64,000 bases of DNA, from the NCBI GenBank assembly GCA_022376465.1, contig JACDTU010000038.1:1-64000 (forward strand), given 5' to 3'. The stretch is from Cubamyces lactineus (taxonomy: Eukaryota; Basidiomycota; Agaricomycetes; Polyporales; Polyporaceae). The notes below the pieces were generated by a model. It had not been told where the DNA came from, did no database searches, and worked only from the letters and a program-made list of their open reading frames with translations. The position numbers were made by a program, and so were the translations under genes. The stretch's first letter is position 1. Every line of letters begins with the position of its first letter. Shown here one piece after another: positions 47,182 to 57,455 of this stretch.

Positions 47182-47744
47182 AGGGAGGGCATGCAGAGCT
47201 ACGTGAACTTCGCTAGCACTGGCTGTCACCACTTAGTGACATTGTGTCACTTATCGTGTCACTTATCTCTCAATAGTCCTTACTGTCACTTGAATTGTCG
47301 GCAGGCGCGGGGGCATACCAAAGACCTTATATTCATCTAAAGCCCTTTCTTATGCCCGTTCTATCTCAGCAAAACTAATTTGGTGCGGAGCCTGACCGTA
47401 ATTACACTCCGAGGCAAACCTCAGTCGGCGCTGTTGTAAGCGCTCACGGGCGTTAGCACTTCCACATTGGGGGTGGCAGCGCGGAGTCATCTATGTCCTG
47501 ACAGCTTCAATATGCATCTCATAGGTTGTAAGGCAGAAACTCGAGTTAATCTACGGTGAGTCCAGCGAGGCAGATGGCACGTACACTAATTGAGCTACCT
47601 GGCGTTGAAGTTGTCGTACCCCATGACGCTGGACTTGGCGCCAAAGAGCGCGGAACAGGTTCCGTGCGCGGCGGATCGATATCGATGTTGCTCGTCGTTC
47701 GTCGTTCGTCGCTGGAACTTGACCTGATCCTGCTCGGCAACCGT
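47182..47744 (-). repeat. right terminal inverted repeat (563 bp)
   Basis: This is the reverse complement of 41042-41604 with no differences noticed. Its outer 226 bp (47519-47744) are repeated directly downstream. Confidence 0.92.
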
Positions 47745-47970
47745 TCATAGGTTGTAAGGCAGAAACTCGAGTTAATCTACGGTGAGTCCAGCGAGGCAGA
47801 TGGCACGTACACTAATTGAGCTACCTGGCGTTGAAGTTGTCGTACCCCATGACGCTGGACTTGGCGCCAAAGAGCGCGGAACAGGTTCCGTGCGCGGCGG
47901 ATCGATATCGATGTTGCTCGTCGTTCGTCGTTCGTCGCTGGAACTTGACCTGATCCTGCTCGGCAACCGT
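47519..47970. repeat. 226-bp tandem duplication of the right terminus
   Basis: 47519-47744 and 47745-47970 read as identical, beginning TCATAGGTTG and ending CGGCAACCGT. The outer copy is followed by A and then the ACGC target duplication, so it is the true terminus. The inner copy is contiguous with the long arm. Confidence 0.9.
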
Positions 47971-47971
47971 A

Positions 47972-47975
47972 ACGC
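47972..47975. other. right copy of 4-bp target-site duplication (ACGC)
   Basis: ACGC directly follows ...GGCAACCGTA, matching 41037-41040. Confidence 0.6.
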
Positions 47976-50426
47976 GCACATCGTCTTCGATTCTGGTATT
48001 GACATGGAGTAGCAGGCTGAGCGTACATGCCATCTGCAGCAGCCCTCTGGCAGCGCGAGATCCGCCGAGCAGCGTGCGTGGTGTTGTGGGCACGGGATGG
48101 GGACGAAAGATGGAGAGGACGTGCGATCGCGCGAGGGCCGATCGCCGGCTCGATCGTCTCAGACCTCGAGTCCCTTCGCTCCTCGCTCTGTCTTTCAGCG
48201 GGTCTATGCCAGATCAGGCGCACCCGTCGCTTTCTTCGGTGCCTCTCTCCCAGATTGGCCCAGCCTTTTAGGCCGGCGCGCCCTCCAAATCGCTTTTGCC
48301 CCCTGGCGGCTGAGACCACGCGCGCGTGCTGTGCTCCTCACAAGTCACCCGCCGCCACCGCTCAGCAGAGTAATAAGTAGGTGGGTCGCGCAAGGCGATA
48401 GAACGATCCCTCTCAAAGAGGCTGCGAGTGGGCTGCTGCCACGATTGAGTGCGGTCGCGTGCCCGGCTGCACGAGGTCACATGTAGCGAGTTCTACAGAG
48501 CGGCAGCTGTAGAACGCGGAAGACGGTGACTCGCTCACTTTGAAGTTAGGAGTCTGCAGACGGCGAGGCTGGCATCGCCCATCACGAGCCTCCGTGGTCG
48601 CGGCTGCTGTTCGTATTGCGATCGACGCTCCCGGTGGCGGTCTGCGCCCTCAGCCAGTCTGCAGCGGGGCAATCACTGATTGGGCCGTTCAATATGTGCA
48701 TGACCACCGCTATGGGCGTCCGAGCGTCTTCCTACGTACAGAGCTCAGAACTGACGCGACGCTGGCGTGCTCGATTGGGCACACGGGCGCGTCGATCCGG
48801 CTCCCCGAGCCTTCTGCCATTGACCTCACCTCGACTCCCATCATCAACAGCAGGGAAGAGGACGTCCAGGGGGGACCGCCAGGGCGCAAGCGAGCACGCC
48901 CCCTCTCGCCCATCTCCAGGCAGGGGGCGTAGTCTCGATGTATGGAAGCTGGAACCGAGCGTGATCGTCCTGAGTGCTTCTAGCGCGTGCGTGTTAATTG
49001 AGGGGACGCGGCCTCAGACGTCGACATCTCGCCGTCGTGACACAGCACGGCGGACGCCTCGAAAGCGAGCGCGGGGAGCTGGAGGGGAGAGCGCAAGCGA
49101 GGGAGGGAGGTGGGGGAGATAAGGAAAGAACGATGGACAACAGAACCCAACAGAAACTGAGATGGACGTTCCGAGGCGCGCTAGAGGAGTCCCATCGCGT
49201 TCGAATGATTCAGATTACGACGGGTGAGAACAACATACGATAATCATGACGCGTTCGGCGGGGGGAGAACGAGGGAGAAGGACCGCGAACGCGAGCTGGA
49301 CAATTGTCAAATTCCGCACAGTCAGTCCTCTGACGCGGACAATCGAGCATTCACTTCGTTTGGCAGAAGCGGAGTGCTGCGAACGCTGCGGGCGCAGAGC
49401 TCAGTCGACGTTCCCAGATGCTGGGTAGCCAGATACCGAGTAGAGCACTTATCGGGTGTATACCGTATACGCAAACGCCGTTGCCGGGCACGAGCGAGGC
49501 AGATCTCTCCCGAGTGCAGGGGCACGGTCGGGATCAGATCCAGGATGGGCACTCGGGTATCTGCAGCGGTCGGAGCCTGTCTCTCCATCCCAGTCTGCTG
49601 TCCGACTGTCGAGATGGAGAACGCTGATGGCGTTCCAGGGTGATTCCGCCCCCGTCCAGTATCTGTCCGTCTGCCTCTGCCTGTGCATCTGCTGACATGT
49701 CGTCGAGCGCAGGCATCACGGTATCTGGGCTGACGACAGGCCAACTGGGCGCGTACGGTTGGTTACCACGCCGCCGCGGGAAGGCTGGACGCTGAGAATA
49801 AGTACGGGTATGCGTGATTAGGATGTGATGCAGACGCGCGAGGCCGGGTACTTACGGATCCCGAGCGGTCGTATAAGCTCAAGCTCGAGCCTCCGCTCGT
49901 CATGTACAGCGTCCGTACAATTGAACCGGACAGGGTCGGAGTGAGGATGATCCCCCAGACCAGACCTTGTCCTTGCCCGCATAGGCAGAATGTGCCTCAA
50001 TTGGCGAGTGTGGCCACTGAACACGGGCAGCTTCTCGTTGTGCACGTCACCGAGAAGACCGCCGGGGTCGGTCAGCAGGCGACGGGACAAGAGGACGGAG
50101 AGGTGAGAATGGGGCGCTCGGATGGACGGAATCTGTGATCCAACCCGCCGTCGGAGGACAGAGAGGAGCCCACGGGACATCTTCAAGGCCGACGATGGGT
50201 AGGTGAGGCCATCTCCGATCCGGGGCGCAAAGGTGCATCTCTGTGGACACCGGAGCAGTGCGCGCAGTGGGCGGCTGGTGCACTGCACCCGAGAAAAATC
50301 TGCAGATGTATGAGGGAGGGGCTGTGTCCGTAGCGCCCACTCTAGTTAGTATGAGATGAAAGCATCGAGGGAAGGGCCTGGGACGATGGGAGGAGGTCGA
50401 GGGCATGAATCAAGAGAAGCCGCGAA
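47976..50426. other. 2.45 kb GC-rich stretch without a supported gene
   Basis: Many ORFs of 60-170 codons overlap in several frames on both strands, as expected for GC-rich non-coding DNA. None shows domain motifs or consistent splicing. No tandem repeat, tRNA or rRNA was recognised. Possible content is a long non-coding RNA, a dead gene or regulatory DNA. Confidence 0.4.
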
Positions 50427-50741
50427 TCATCTCGTCGCGCGTGTGACGGCGTGAGCGGCGGCGTGCGCCGCAGGGACGTAGAGAGACGCGGAGGTGGGCG
50501 CGGCACAGAGCTCGTTGAGACGCAGCGATCGGGGTGCGCCGCAGGCCAGGGTCGTCGGTCGTGAGAGGGCGAGGTCCGCCACCGTCTGCCGGCGACCTAA
50601 ATGGACTGCTGGAACAACCGTGTACGCGGTTTTGGCAGATATGCGGGGTGAAGACGGAGCTGGACGCATGGGAACCATGACGACAGGCTCTGGACAGAGG
50701 GTGGGCGCGGCAGGAGGATTTTCGCGGATGGTGTACGGCAT
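50427..50741 (-). CDS. possible small protein, divergent to the bHLH gene (104 aa)
   Basis: The ORF runs from ATG at 50741 to TGA at 50427 and sits downstream (minus strand) of a long pyrimidine-rich leader, like many basidiomycete genes. The product is Ala/Pro/Arg-rich (MPYTIRENPPAAPTLCPEP..., then LALSRPTTLACGAPRSLRLN) with no recognised domain. Low complexity and GC bias make a chance ORF quite possible. Confidence 0.3.
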   Translation of the reverse strand: MPYTIRENPPAAPTLCPEPVVMVPMRPAPSSPRISAKTAYTVVPAVHLGRRQTVADLALSRPTTLACGAPRSLRLNELCAAPTSASLYVPAAHAAAHAVTRATR

Positions 50742-52311
50742 AGGAGCGCGTGCCAACGGCGAGGCAGAGACAAAAATAAGGGGAGCACTGGAGCGAGAGG
50801 CTGGAGCGAGAGAGTCATGCGAAAGGCGGAGGAGGGGAAAGTAGACTTTACTTTGGAGTAATCGCGGCGGTCGCACGGTCGAGTACGTGTTTGAACGAGA
50901 GGATTGAGGGTGTAAAGATGTGAATGGGGATTGAGATCTGCGGCGGAGCGCTAGCGGGGAAGGGGGTCGGGTGATGGAGGAACGTATTGGGTTCCGCCGG
51001 GGGATGACAGTAGAAGGACGATGACGGAGTGCGCAAAGGGAGGGCGGGGAAATGGACGCGAATTGAGAGGGCAGAGCGAAGATGGAGGCGTGAGAGGAGG
51101 ATGGTAGGATGCCGGAAGAGAGCGAGGAGAGAGTACATGTGATAGCCCGCGAGTGCGCAGAGGAGAGCAGAGTGGCCAGTGGAGAGGAGAGTGGCGAGCA
51201 GATGTGGCGGGGAGCGCTAGGCGGAATGAAAGCCGGTAGAGGGAGGGTAGGAGAGGCAAGTCCGCGGAGAGGAGGAGGAGAGGGATGGATCGTAGGCAGC
51301 GATCAAGAGAAGGAGGAGAGAGGGCAGACAGATGAGATCGGAGTGGACAGAAGACGATGGTGGCAGACGGGAGAAGAGGGTGCAGATGCGAGAGTACATG
51401 TTGTTGAGTTAGAGTGACGCCTACGGGGCCGAGACCGGAGAGAGAGAGGAAAGGCAAGGTACGGACGGATGTGGCGGAGAGAGGGCGGCGGAAGGCGGGC
51501 GTTCGGAGGGGGAGGTCAGGAGAGCAGGGCGGGCGGGAGAACGTCGGGAGAGAACGAACGAGTGGCCGATGAGGCGACGACGCCGATCGTTGGGTTGCTG
51601 GGCAGCGTCGCCCGACGCATCGAGGAGAGACTACGGGCATTGTTCAGAGTCTAAGGGAAAAGGTCGTTTGCCCCGAGCGCGGAGAGATTGATGGGAGGGG
51701 GTTGCCTGATTGGGGAGTAGGGCCGGGGTTAGCCGGGGGGAGGGAATATATGACAGAGGGAGAGGGAGAGAGGAGAGGCAGTGGACGTATGGTTTTCGTT
51801 TGAAGGTCGCCTCCTCCCCCCATCCCCTCCCCCGCCCCTGCTTTCTTCTCTCCGCCCTGCCCTGCCGCAACAAGGATACCGCCTGGAGTACGTCTCTTTC
51901 TCTCCTCACAAGCTGCCCCCATGCTTATCGCCTCGCTCACCGCAGATCTCGCGACCCTTGCCGGCTTCTCTCTACCCGCCCTCCCCTGCAAGCAATCCCC
52001 TCCCCCGCCCTTCAAACTCCCCCACCTGCCATCTGCCGTACGCTTGAGCCTTGCTCGCGACTGCTGCCACTCCCGCACTCCGCCCATCGCTCTCACCACC
52101 CCGACACCAGCACCACCCTCCGCCCGCCAACGTCCACACCGACACCCCCAACTCGATCCACTAGAGACTATCCGGATTCCGCTGAGTATCTCGCGTACCC
52201 GGTCTTCTCTCTACATCCGCACCCACCCTTCCACGACTCCCCGCAAAACGATCCCCGCTCTTCCATAGACGCTCCCCGCCCTTATCGGCCCAAACCCCTC
52301 CCATCCCAGCC
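50742..52311. promoter_or_regulatory. purine-rich then pyrimidine-rich upstream region of the bHLH gene
   Basis: From about 50850 to 51780 the plus strand is dominated by G and A (GGGAGAGAGGAG-like runs). From about 51790 to 52310 it switches to C and T. Each half reads as a pyrimidine-rich leader pointing away from about 51785. This fits a divergent promoter with long C/T-rich 5' UTRs. The leader of the bHLH gene contains upstream ATGs (for example 51921). Confidence 0.55.
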
Positions 52312-53838
52312 ATGGCCCTTCCCCTCGCTATCCCCGATTCTCCCGTCTCAGGCGCCTCCCCCTCCGCCTCCGACGCTTCAAACGGGCCCCAGACCCCCGT
52401 CTCCCCGCCCAACTCCGTACAGACCCTCGCTCTCCCCGCTTCAGACGGCGCTGCCCCCGCAGCCACCGCCAACAGCTCCTCCGCCACCAACCCGTCCTCT
52501 TCCCAGCCCGCAAAGCGCAAGCCCAGCCGTCGCGCCAACACCGCAGAGCGCAGGGCCACCCACAACGCTGTAGAAAGGGCTCGCAGGGAGACTCTCAACG
52601 GCCGCTTCCTGGTGAGTACTCGCATCAACCCCCGCCTTTCCCATCAAATCACGCGCTAATCTTCCGTCGCCAAGGATCTCGCCGCCCTCCTCCCCAACCT
52701 CTCCCAGATCCGCAGGCCCTCAAAGTCCTCCATCGTCAACTCCTCCATCGCCCACATCCACGCCGCCCGCAGGCACCGCCTTCTTGCCGCCCGCGAGCTC
52801 CGCATCCTCAAGCTCGAGTCTGACGCTCTCCGTCGCGAACTCAACGAATGGCGTGACCGCTCCGGCCTTCCCCGCGTCGACGAGCCCGTCCGCGGCGAAG
52901 CTTTCCAGATGATCCTCAGCGGTGAGGTAGAGGTCCTCAACGCCGGCCCTATCGAGGAGGAGGACGGCAACGACGACTATGGCGACGACGACTACACTCC
53001 TGGCCCCGCTCCCGCCGTTCACAACGGCATGATGCACGACGACGTCCAGATGGACGGCCCTCTCCATCTTCCCAAGTCTGGCGACGTCAACCCCTTCGCG
53101 CACTCCGTCCCTCAGCAGCGCGGTGCTCTCCAGCTCCAGACGATCCTCCCGCGTCCTGCCACACACGGCCCGCACACGCCCATGATCGTCCAGAGCCCCA
53201 CCGCGGTCTCGTTCGAGAACCCGGCCATGTCCTCCATGTACGAGCCGCACGCTCACCACATTCAGCCCCAGTTCCCTGGCGGCCAGTACATGCATCAGCA
53301 GCAGCAGCAGCAGCCCATGGGCGGCCACGTCCACGACGACAAGTGGGGTGCTCAGATGTTCAACACGCAGGTCCCTGGCGGACCCGCGCTGTTCACGCCT
53401 CCCGCCTCCTCCCACGGCGCCGCAGGCAACGTCTCTCCCATGAACGTCGGTGCCCCCGGCCAGCAGCAGCAGCAGCAGGCGTACCTCCTCAACCTCCAGC
53501 GCCAGCACCTGATGCAGCAGCAGCAACAGCAGCAGCAACACGACGCGTCCCCCACCTCGGGTCCCATCAACGTCCGTCGCGAGCGCAGCGGCAGCGTCAA
53601 CAGCAACGGCAGCGGCTACGGCAGCCCCGTCAGCAACCCCGGCAGCAGCTACGAGATGCCGAGCGTCATGAACGCCTCCGCCGCCGTCCCCCGCCGCATG
53701 GCTCCCGGCAACGGTGGTTGGGACGACGCTATGAGCATGGGCATGGGCGCGATGCCCGGCATGGGCATGATGAAGAGCGCCCCCATCAGCGTCGGAGGCG
53801 GCGGCAACGGCCACGGCTACGCCGCCATGATGCTTTGA
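52312..53838 (+). CDS. bHLH transcription factor with polyglutamine tracts (487 aa)
   Basis: Exons 52312-52611 and 52675-53838 (63-bp intron, phase 0). After a Ser/Pro/Ala-rich N-terminus (residues 1-65) the basic helix-loop-helix reads RRATHNAVERARRETLNGRF | LDLAALLPNLSQ...SSIVNSSIAHIHAARRHR (about residues 78-130). It contains the His-Glu-Arg contacts (H83, E87, R91 by count) used for E-box binding. A short leucine-rich extension follows. The rest is disordered, with acidic, Gln- and Met/Gly-rich stretches. Expected role: nuclear, dimeric, E-box binding regulator. Targets are unknown. The intron splits helix 1 from the loop, as in related fungal genes. Confidence 0.9.
53296..53540 (+). repeat. 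CAG/CAA triplet tracts in the bHLH gene
   Basis: In-frame CAG/CAA runs encode polyglutamine at about 53296-53313, 53462-53479 and 53516-53538. Such tracts are prone to length change and often act in transcriptional activation. Confidence 0.75.
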
Positions 53839-55554
53839 GCGCGGCGGCGTCATTCTCCGCTTTTTGGTGCTCGTCTCCGCCGTCGCAGCTCGCCCCATTG
53901 CTCCTATGCCCGTGCCTGCGCCCCCTCCGTTGTGCCCTATGTTCCATGGAATCGCCTGTCGTCGTTGTGTCTTGGTTCTTCCCGTCGATTAACCCTATAG
54001 CTGCTCTTATGGCCCAACTGTATCTTTTATCCCAGCTCTTATCTATCCGGCGCCCCTGTCGCCGCCGCCGTTACCGCTGCCGCCGCGCTCGCCGCTCTCT
54101 CTCGCGATTCCGCGACGGCAGCGGCGCGTTGCTTCTTGTGCTTTACGCTACGCCCCGTCGTACTCGATACCACCCACTACCACCACCGCGCCCTTGTACC
54201 AATGTCCTGACCCGGTCCTATCCAGTCGTTTCTGTGCCGTCCTGTCTCTGTACTCTCCACGCTCCCTATAGCCCTTGCTCGTGAACTCCCCGTGTGCGCG
54301 CGTATGCATGCGTGTGTGACTGCAATGCTTGCTACACGTCACCCTGCCGCCGCGTTCAAGTGAGCGACCGGACTGTCTTGTCTGTCCGCGTGAGCGGTTC
54401 GTTCCCCTCCCACTCCTTTTCTGGGTCTGTCTGTTCCAGAGAGAAGCGTCTGGCGGGAGGTGCGTGGCGGACTAGTCGATAGTCGATCGCCCACGCGCCT
54501 CCCCGCGTTCTCTCCCCCCACGTTCCTTCGCATTCGTCTCGCTTGTTTGCCTTAGCGTACTTTATACCCTTCCTGGACCGGTGTCCCCCCTCGCAGGTCT
54601 AGGACTTTTACCGATGTACGTACGCCGTCGCTGGTGGCGCGGCTTCTTGCATTCGGGCATCGGGCTGCAGTAGTCGTCGTACTCGTAGTGCACTCGCGAT
54701 CGCTGCCTGTTGCTCGCGCTCCTGTTCATGTGGACACGGAATACAGGCATTTGATCGTACGTGGTTGGTGGGCTCGCGTGCGGAGGGCGAGCGCGCTCTG
54801 TTGTACTCGTAGGGTCTCTCTGGTTGTAGGATACACATAAAAAGGAAGACGTTTGCCTGTTTTGCACCTCGTGAACTGCTCGAGCTAACCGTACCGGGCT
54901 TGCTGTGCGGGGTAGAGACACCACTGGTGAACCATAGTGCCGATCGTACGGTAGCGCGCACCTGTCGACAGAGCGAAACGCAAACCTAAATCCCAGCGGT
55001 CGGACGAGGACTGGCACTTGCATCACGAACTTTCGAAGGCTGGAAGACGCGAGGAACCTCGGATAGGGACGCTGCGAGCGAGCGCGGAGAGACGCTAAGT
55101 GCCTCGAGGCAGGACGGACGGTGGGACACTGGGAGAACGCGTACGCAGCGGCGGCAGGAAGTCGAAGCGGACTCGGAGGAAGATCAGGGCGTGAGCTCGG
55201 CGTTGTCGGGGACGCGCGGGGTCTGCTGACCTCGGTGCAGCGGTCACTGCGTTTCCGGGCACGGATGGGGCGATTCGGTAGCATTGCCCAATTCTGCTCG
55301 CGGTTCAGCTACGTCTGTTGGCGCACCCAACGGTGAGAGAGAGGCTTGGGGAACGTGCAGAAGGGACGAAATGCCCTCCGCTCTCGTATGATTGCATAGT
55401 TGGCTTGGTTTGACTTGTGAAGCGACTGGCTCTCTGAAAGGTATGTGAGAGAGGAGGTGTAGATTTATTCCTGCAGTACAAGTAATATGTCAGCGACTCA
55501 GGTGTTGTGGGACCAAATCGCGCCGGGAGTGCTGAAGAGCGAGAAGCTCTCAAG
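53839..55554. other. 1.7 kb without a supported gene
   Basis: This starts with the 3' UTR of the bHLH gene. A 240-codon minus ORF (54562-55284) is open but has no motif or splice support. No RNA gene was recognised. Confidence 0.4.
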
Positions 55555-56841
55555 ATGATGCCCGTAAGTCCTCCTCTCGATGGCCGTCTCGACTAGCCAC
55601 TATCTCATCAGCCACGCTATAGGAGGAGCTCGGGAACCTTCAGAATTCTGTGAAGTCCGTTAAGGCAGAGTACACGGACCTCGACGGTCTCTCTTGGAAC
55701 ACTCCTGCCGCGCGTGAGCTCCTTGAGCAACGGGTACGTCCACCGCTGAAGCCATACCTGCCGTCGAAGACGACTTCTTTTGCTATCCTATTGACGTGGA
55801 TGAAGACACCATCCGCCTTCTGCGCGTGCTTGACTCGAGACGCGGTTCCGCTGCTTCGACCATCGTCCCTGACCCGGGCGAGGATGCGCATACCCCTCTT
55901 CCAAGTCACCTTCCGTCCCTCGACAGTAATGAGGGCAACTCGACTAGAGACGATGTAGACGACGACGGCCGCCCAGGCCTGCACAAATCTCGTTCTGCTC
56001 CTCAAATATCTTTCATGAACCCACCCGCAGATGGATCGAAGCTCACAAGGTGGCTGGATTCTTAAACAAGGCTCTTCCGCCCAGCCGGATACCCATTCTC
56101 AGGAGCAAATCGCTGTCTGCCAAATCGTCTACTGCGGCCTTCACCTTCAATGTCACCCCGGCGACCTCTGGCTCGTCAGCATCGAAGGCTAGCACGCGGC
56201 GCTGTGTCTCCCTGAACCTGAACAAGCGCCTCGGCTCCCGCACCGTACTCGCTGACTCGCTTATCTGGAACGCCACGGCGGAGTCTCCGCGACCACGACG
56301 AGAAACTGCCACACCCATATCTCCTGCCAAACGGCTCCTTGCCACTGCTGGGCTCTTTGCGTCTCTGACGCGACGTGTTCCCGGTAGTCCTAGCGGAACG
56401 GCGTCTTCGTTAGTACGCCGGCGTTCAAGTGACGCTACGAAGCCGAACAAGTTTCGTATTGTTAGCGCGCCGCCGCCCTTGACGATCCCCACTATCCCTC
56501 CTACTTCGTCTGCGCTATCCACTGTGTACACTACCCCATCTCGTGTCTTCTCAGGGCCATCTCCGGTGTCTCGTCCTCGTCGTGCTTCGGTGCATGACTG
56601 TTCAATGGGCACGAAGGGCAATCCTGTACACCAGGTACTTACTCGCGACCGCGCCGTTGCACCCTCAGAGTCTTCGCCTTCACGAGACATGCGATGGCCA
56701 ACTCAGGTCGACCCGAGCTCACCTACGCGTGTACCGAAGCGTTTGCGTGGTTGCGACAACGCGTCTCCCTCTCCCACACGGCCACCTGCACGTTCACCGA
56801 TGCGCATGGACACAGGCGGGATCCCTATGCAGCGCACATAG
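55555..56841 (+). CDS. putative Ser/Pro/Arg-rich protein, exon structure unresolved
   Basis: Protein-like blocks lie in order: MMPEELGNLQNSVKSVKAEY and DLDGLSWNTPAARELLEQR (after an intron ending TATAG at about 55622), then DDFFCYPIDVDEDTIRLLRV, then a long open stretch from about 56036 to TAG at 56839 rich in Ser, Pro, Thr and Arg (for example FLNKALPPSRIPILRSKSLS and SPTRPPARSPMRMDTGG). Two frame changes (near 55735 and 56030) have no canonical intron I could confirm. The composition suggests an intrinsically disordered, possibly phosphorylated regulatory protein. It may be a real gene with unusual introns or a damaged one. Confidence 0.4.
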
Positions 56842-57455
56842 TGTTCCCCCGGCTCCCATCCAAGTCATGATTCCTGCGGTATGCGTTCGCCCATTGCTAC
56901 TGAGTGGTGTGGCAAACACCTCATCTCGTACCCACGCTCCTTACGTCTCTACGATCACGTGTTTTCTCGCATATTCACACCGATACCCTTACACTCCTTG
57001 ACTCTCGACGTTATGTTGTGCCTTATCCCCGCTGTCGATCCCTCTTGTTATATTCTCGTCTTGTTCTGTCCATCCTGTGTTCTTGTGTCAGCCACCGGTT
57101 TACAGCGGCATCATCGTATCGGATTCAATGAGGCTCACGGGCACGTTGTGTCCATCGGCATCCTACAATCTCTCTTGTTATGTCACTGTAGTCCCCTCCC
57201 TTGCACTGCCGCATGTACCTCTGTAGCATACTAGTCACCAGCCGTGTATACATACCGTGCATCTTTTCCTCTAGCACGCAATAGGGTAATCACCACCGCC
57301 CGGTCTATCGTTTTGCAACGGGCTGGAAACTTCCGCATGCTGTGCCGAATATGACCCGTAACATGTATTGATACACTTTATAAGTAGCTCGGCCACAAGG
57401 ACGCGCCACATTGTCTAGTCGACTCATCCACTCTGCGGACGAGTGAATTCGAGGC
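56842..57455. other. intergenic containing a dispersed repeat copy
   Basis: This is 614 bp between convergent genes. The portion 56991-57240 belongs to a repeat whose inverted relative lies at 63725-64000. Confidence 0.5.
56991..57240 (+). repeat. dispersed repeat, copy 1
   Basis: Shared landmarks with the reverse complement of 63725-64000 are ACACTCCTTG, CTCGACGTTATG, the CGCTGTCGATCC core, TGTGTCCATCGG, and CCGCATGTAC...CTGTAGCATAC. The copies are diverged with indels, so they are old. The family is not identified. Confidence 0.7.

Larger units (their letters stand above)
41041..47971. mobile_element. intact TIR DNA transposon carrying an integrase-like transposase and an alpha-kinase
   Basis: The 6,931-bp element is bounded by TACGGTTGCC... 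and ...GGCAACCGTA. It has 563-bp inverted repeats that I read as identical with no indels (41042-41604 against 47182-47744), a 226-bp tandem duplication of the right terminus and 4-bp ACGC target duplications. It encodes a 447-aa transposase (plus) and a 748-aa alpha-kinase (minus), tail to tail with 38 bp between stops. Both genes are open through every intron, so the element may be active. An integrase-type DDE core with TIRs and a 4-bp duplication recalls Ginger-like transposons; this classification is inference. Confidence 0.88.

Noticed and set aside
47182..47971. CRISPR-like direct repeats
   Set aside because: The repeats are a tandem duplication of a transposon end, with no spacers; the genome is eukaryotic.
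51710..52573. 287-codon plus ORF overlapping the bHLH start
   Set aside because: Pro/Ser-rich translation of the pyrimidine-rich leader in another frame; the bHLH frame has the conserved domain.
52720..53898. 392-codon ORF on the minus strand
   Set aside because: It is antisense to the bHLH gene, is composed of low-complexity Val/Ala/His/Leu repeats mirroring CAG/GCC-rich codons, and has no domain.
54562..55284. 240-codon minus ORF
   Set aside because: Arg/Ser/Pro-rich, with no splice support or motif. Such ORFs are common by chance in this GC-rich DNA.
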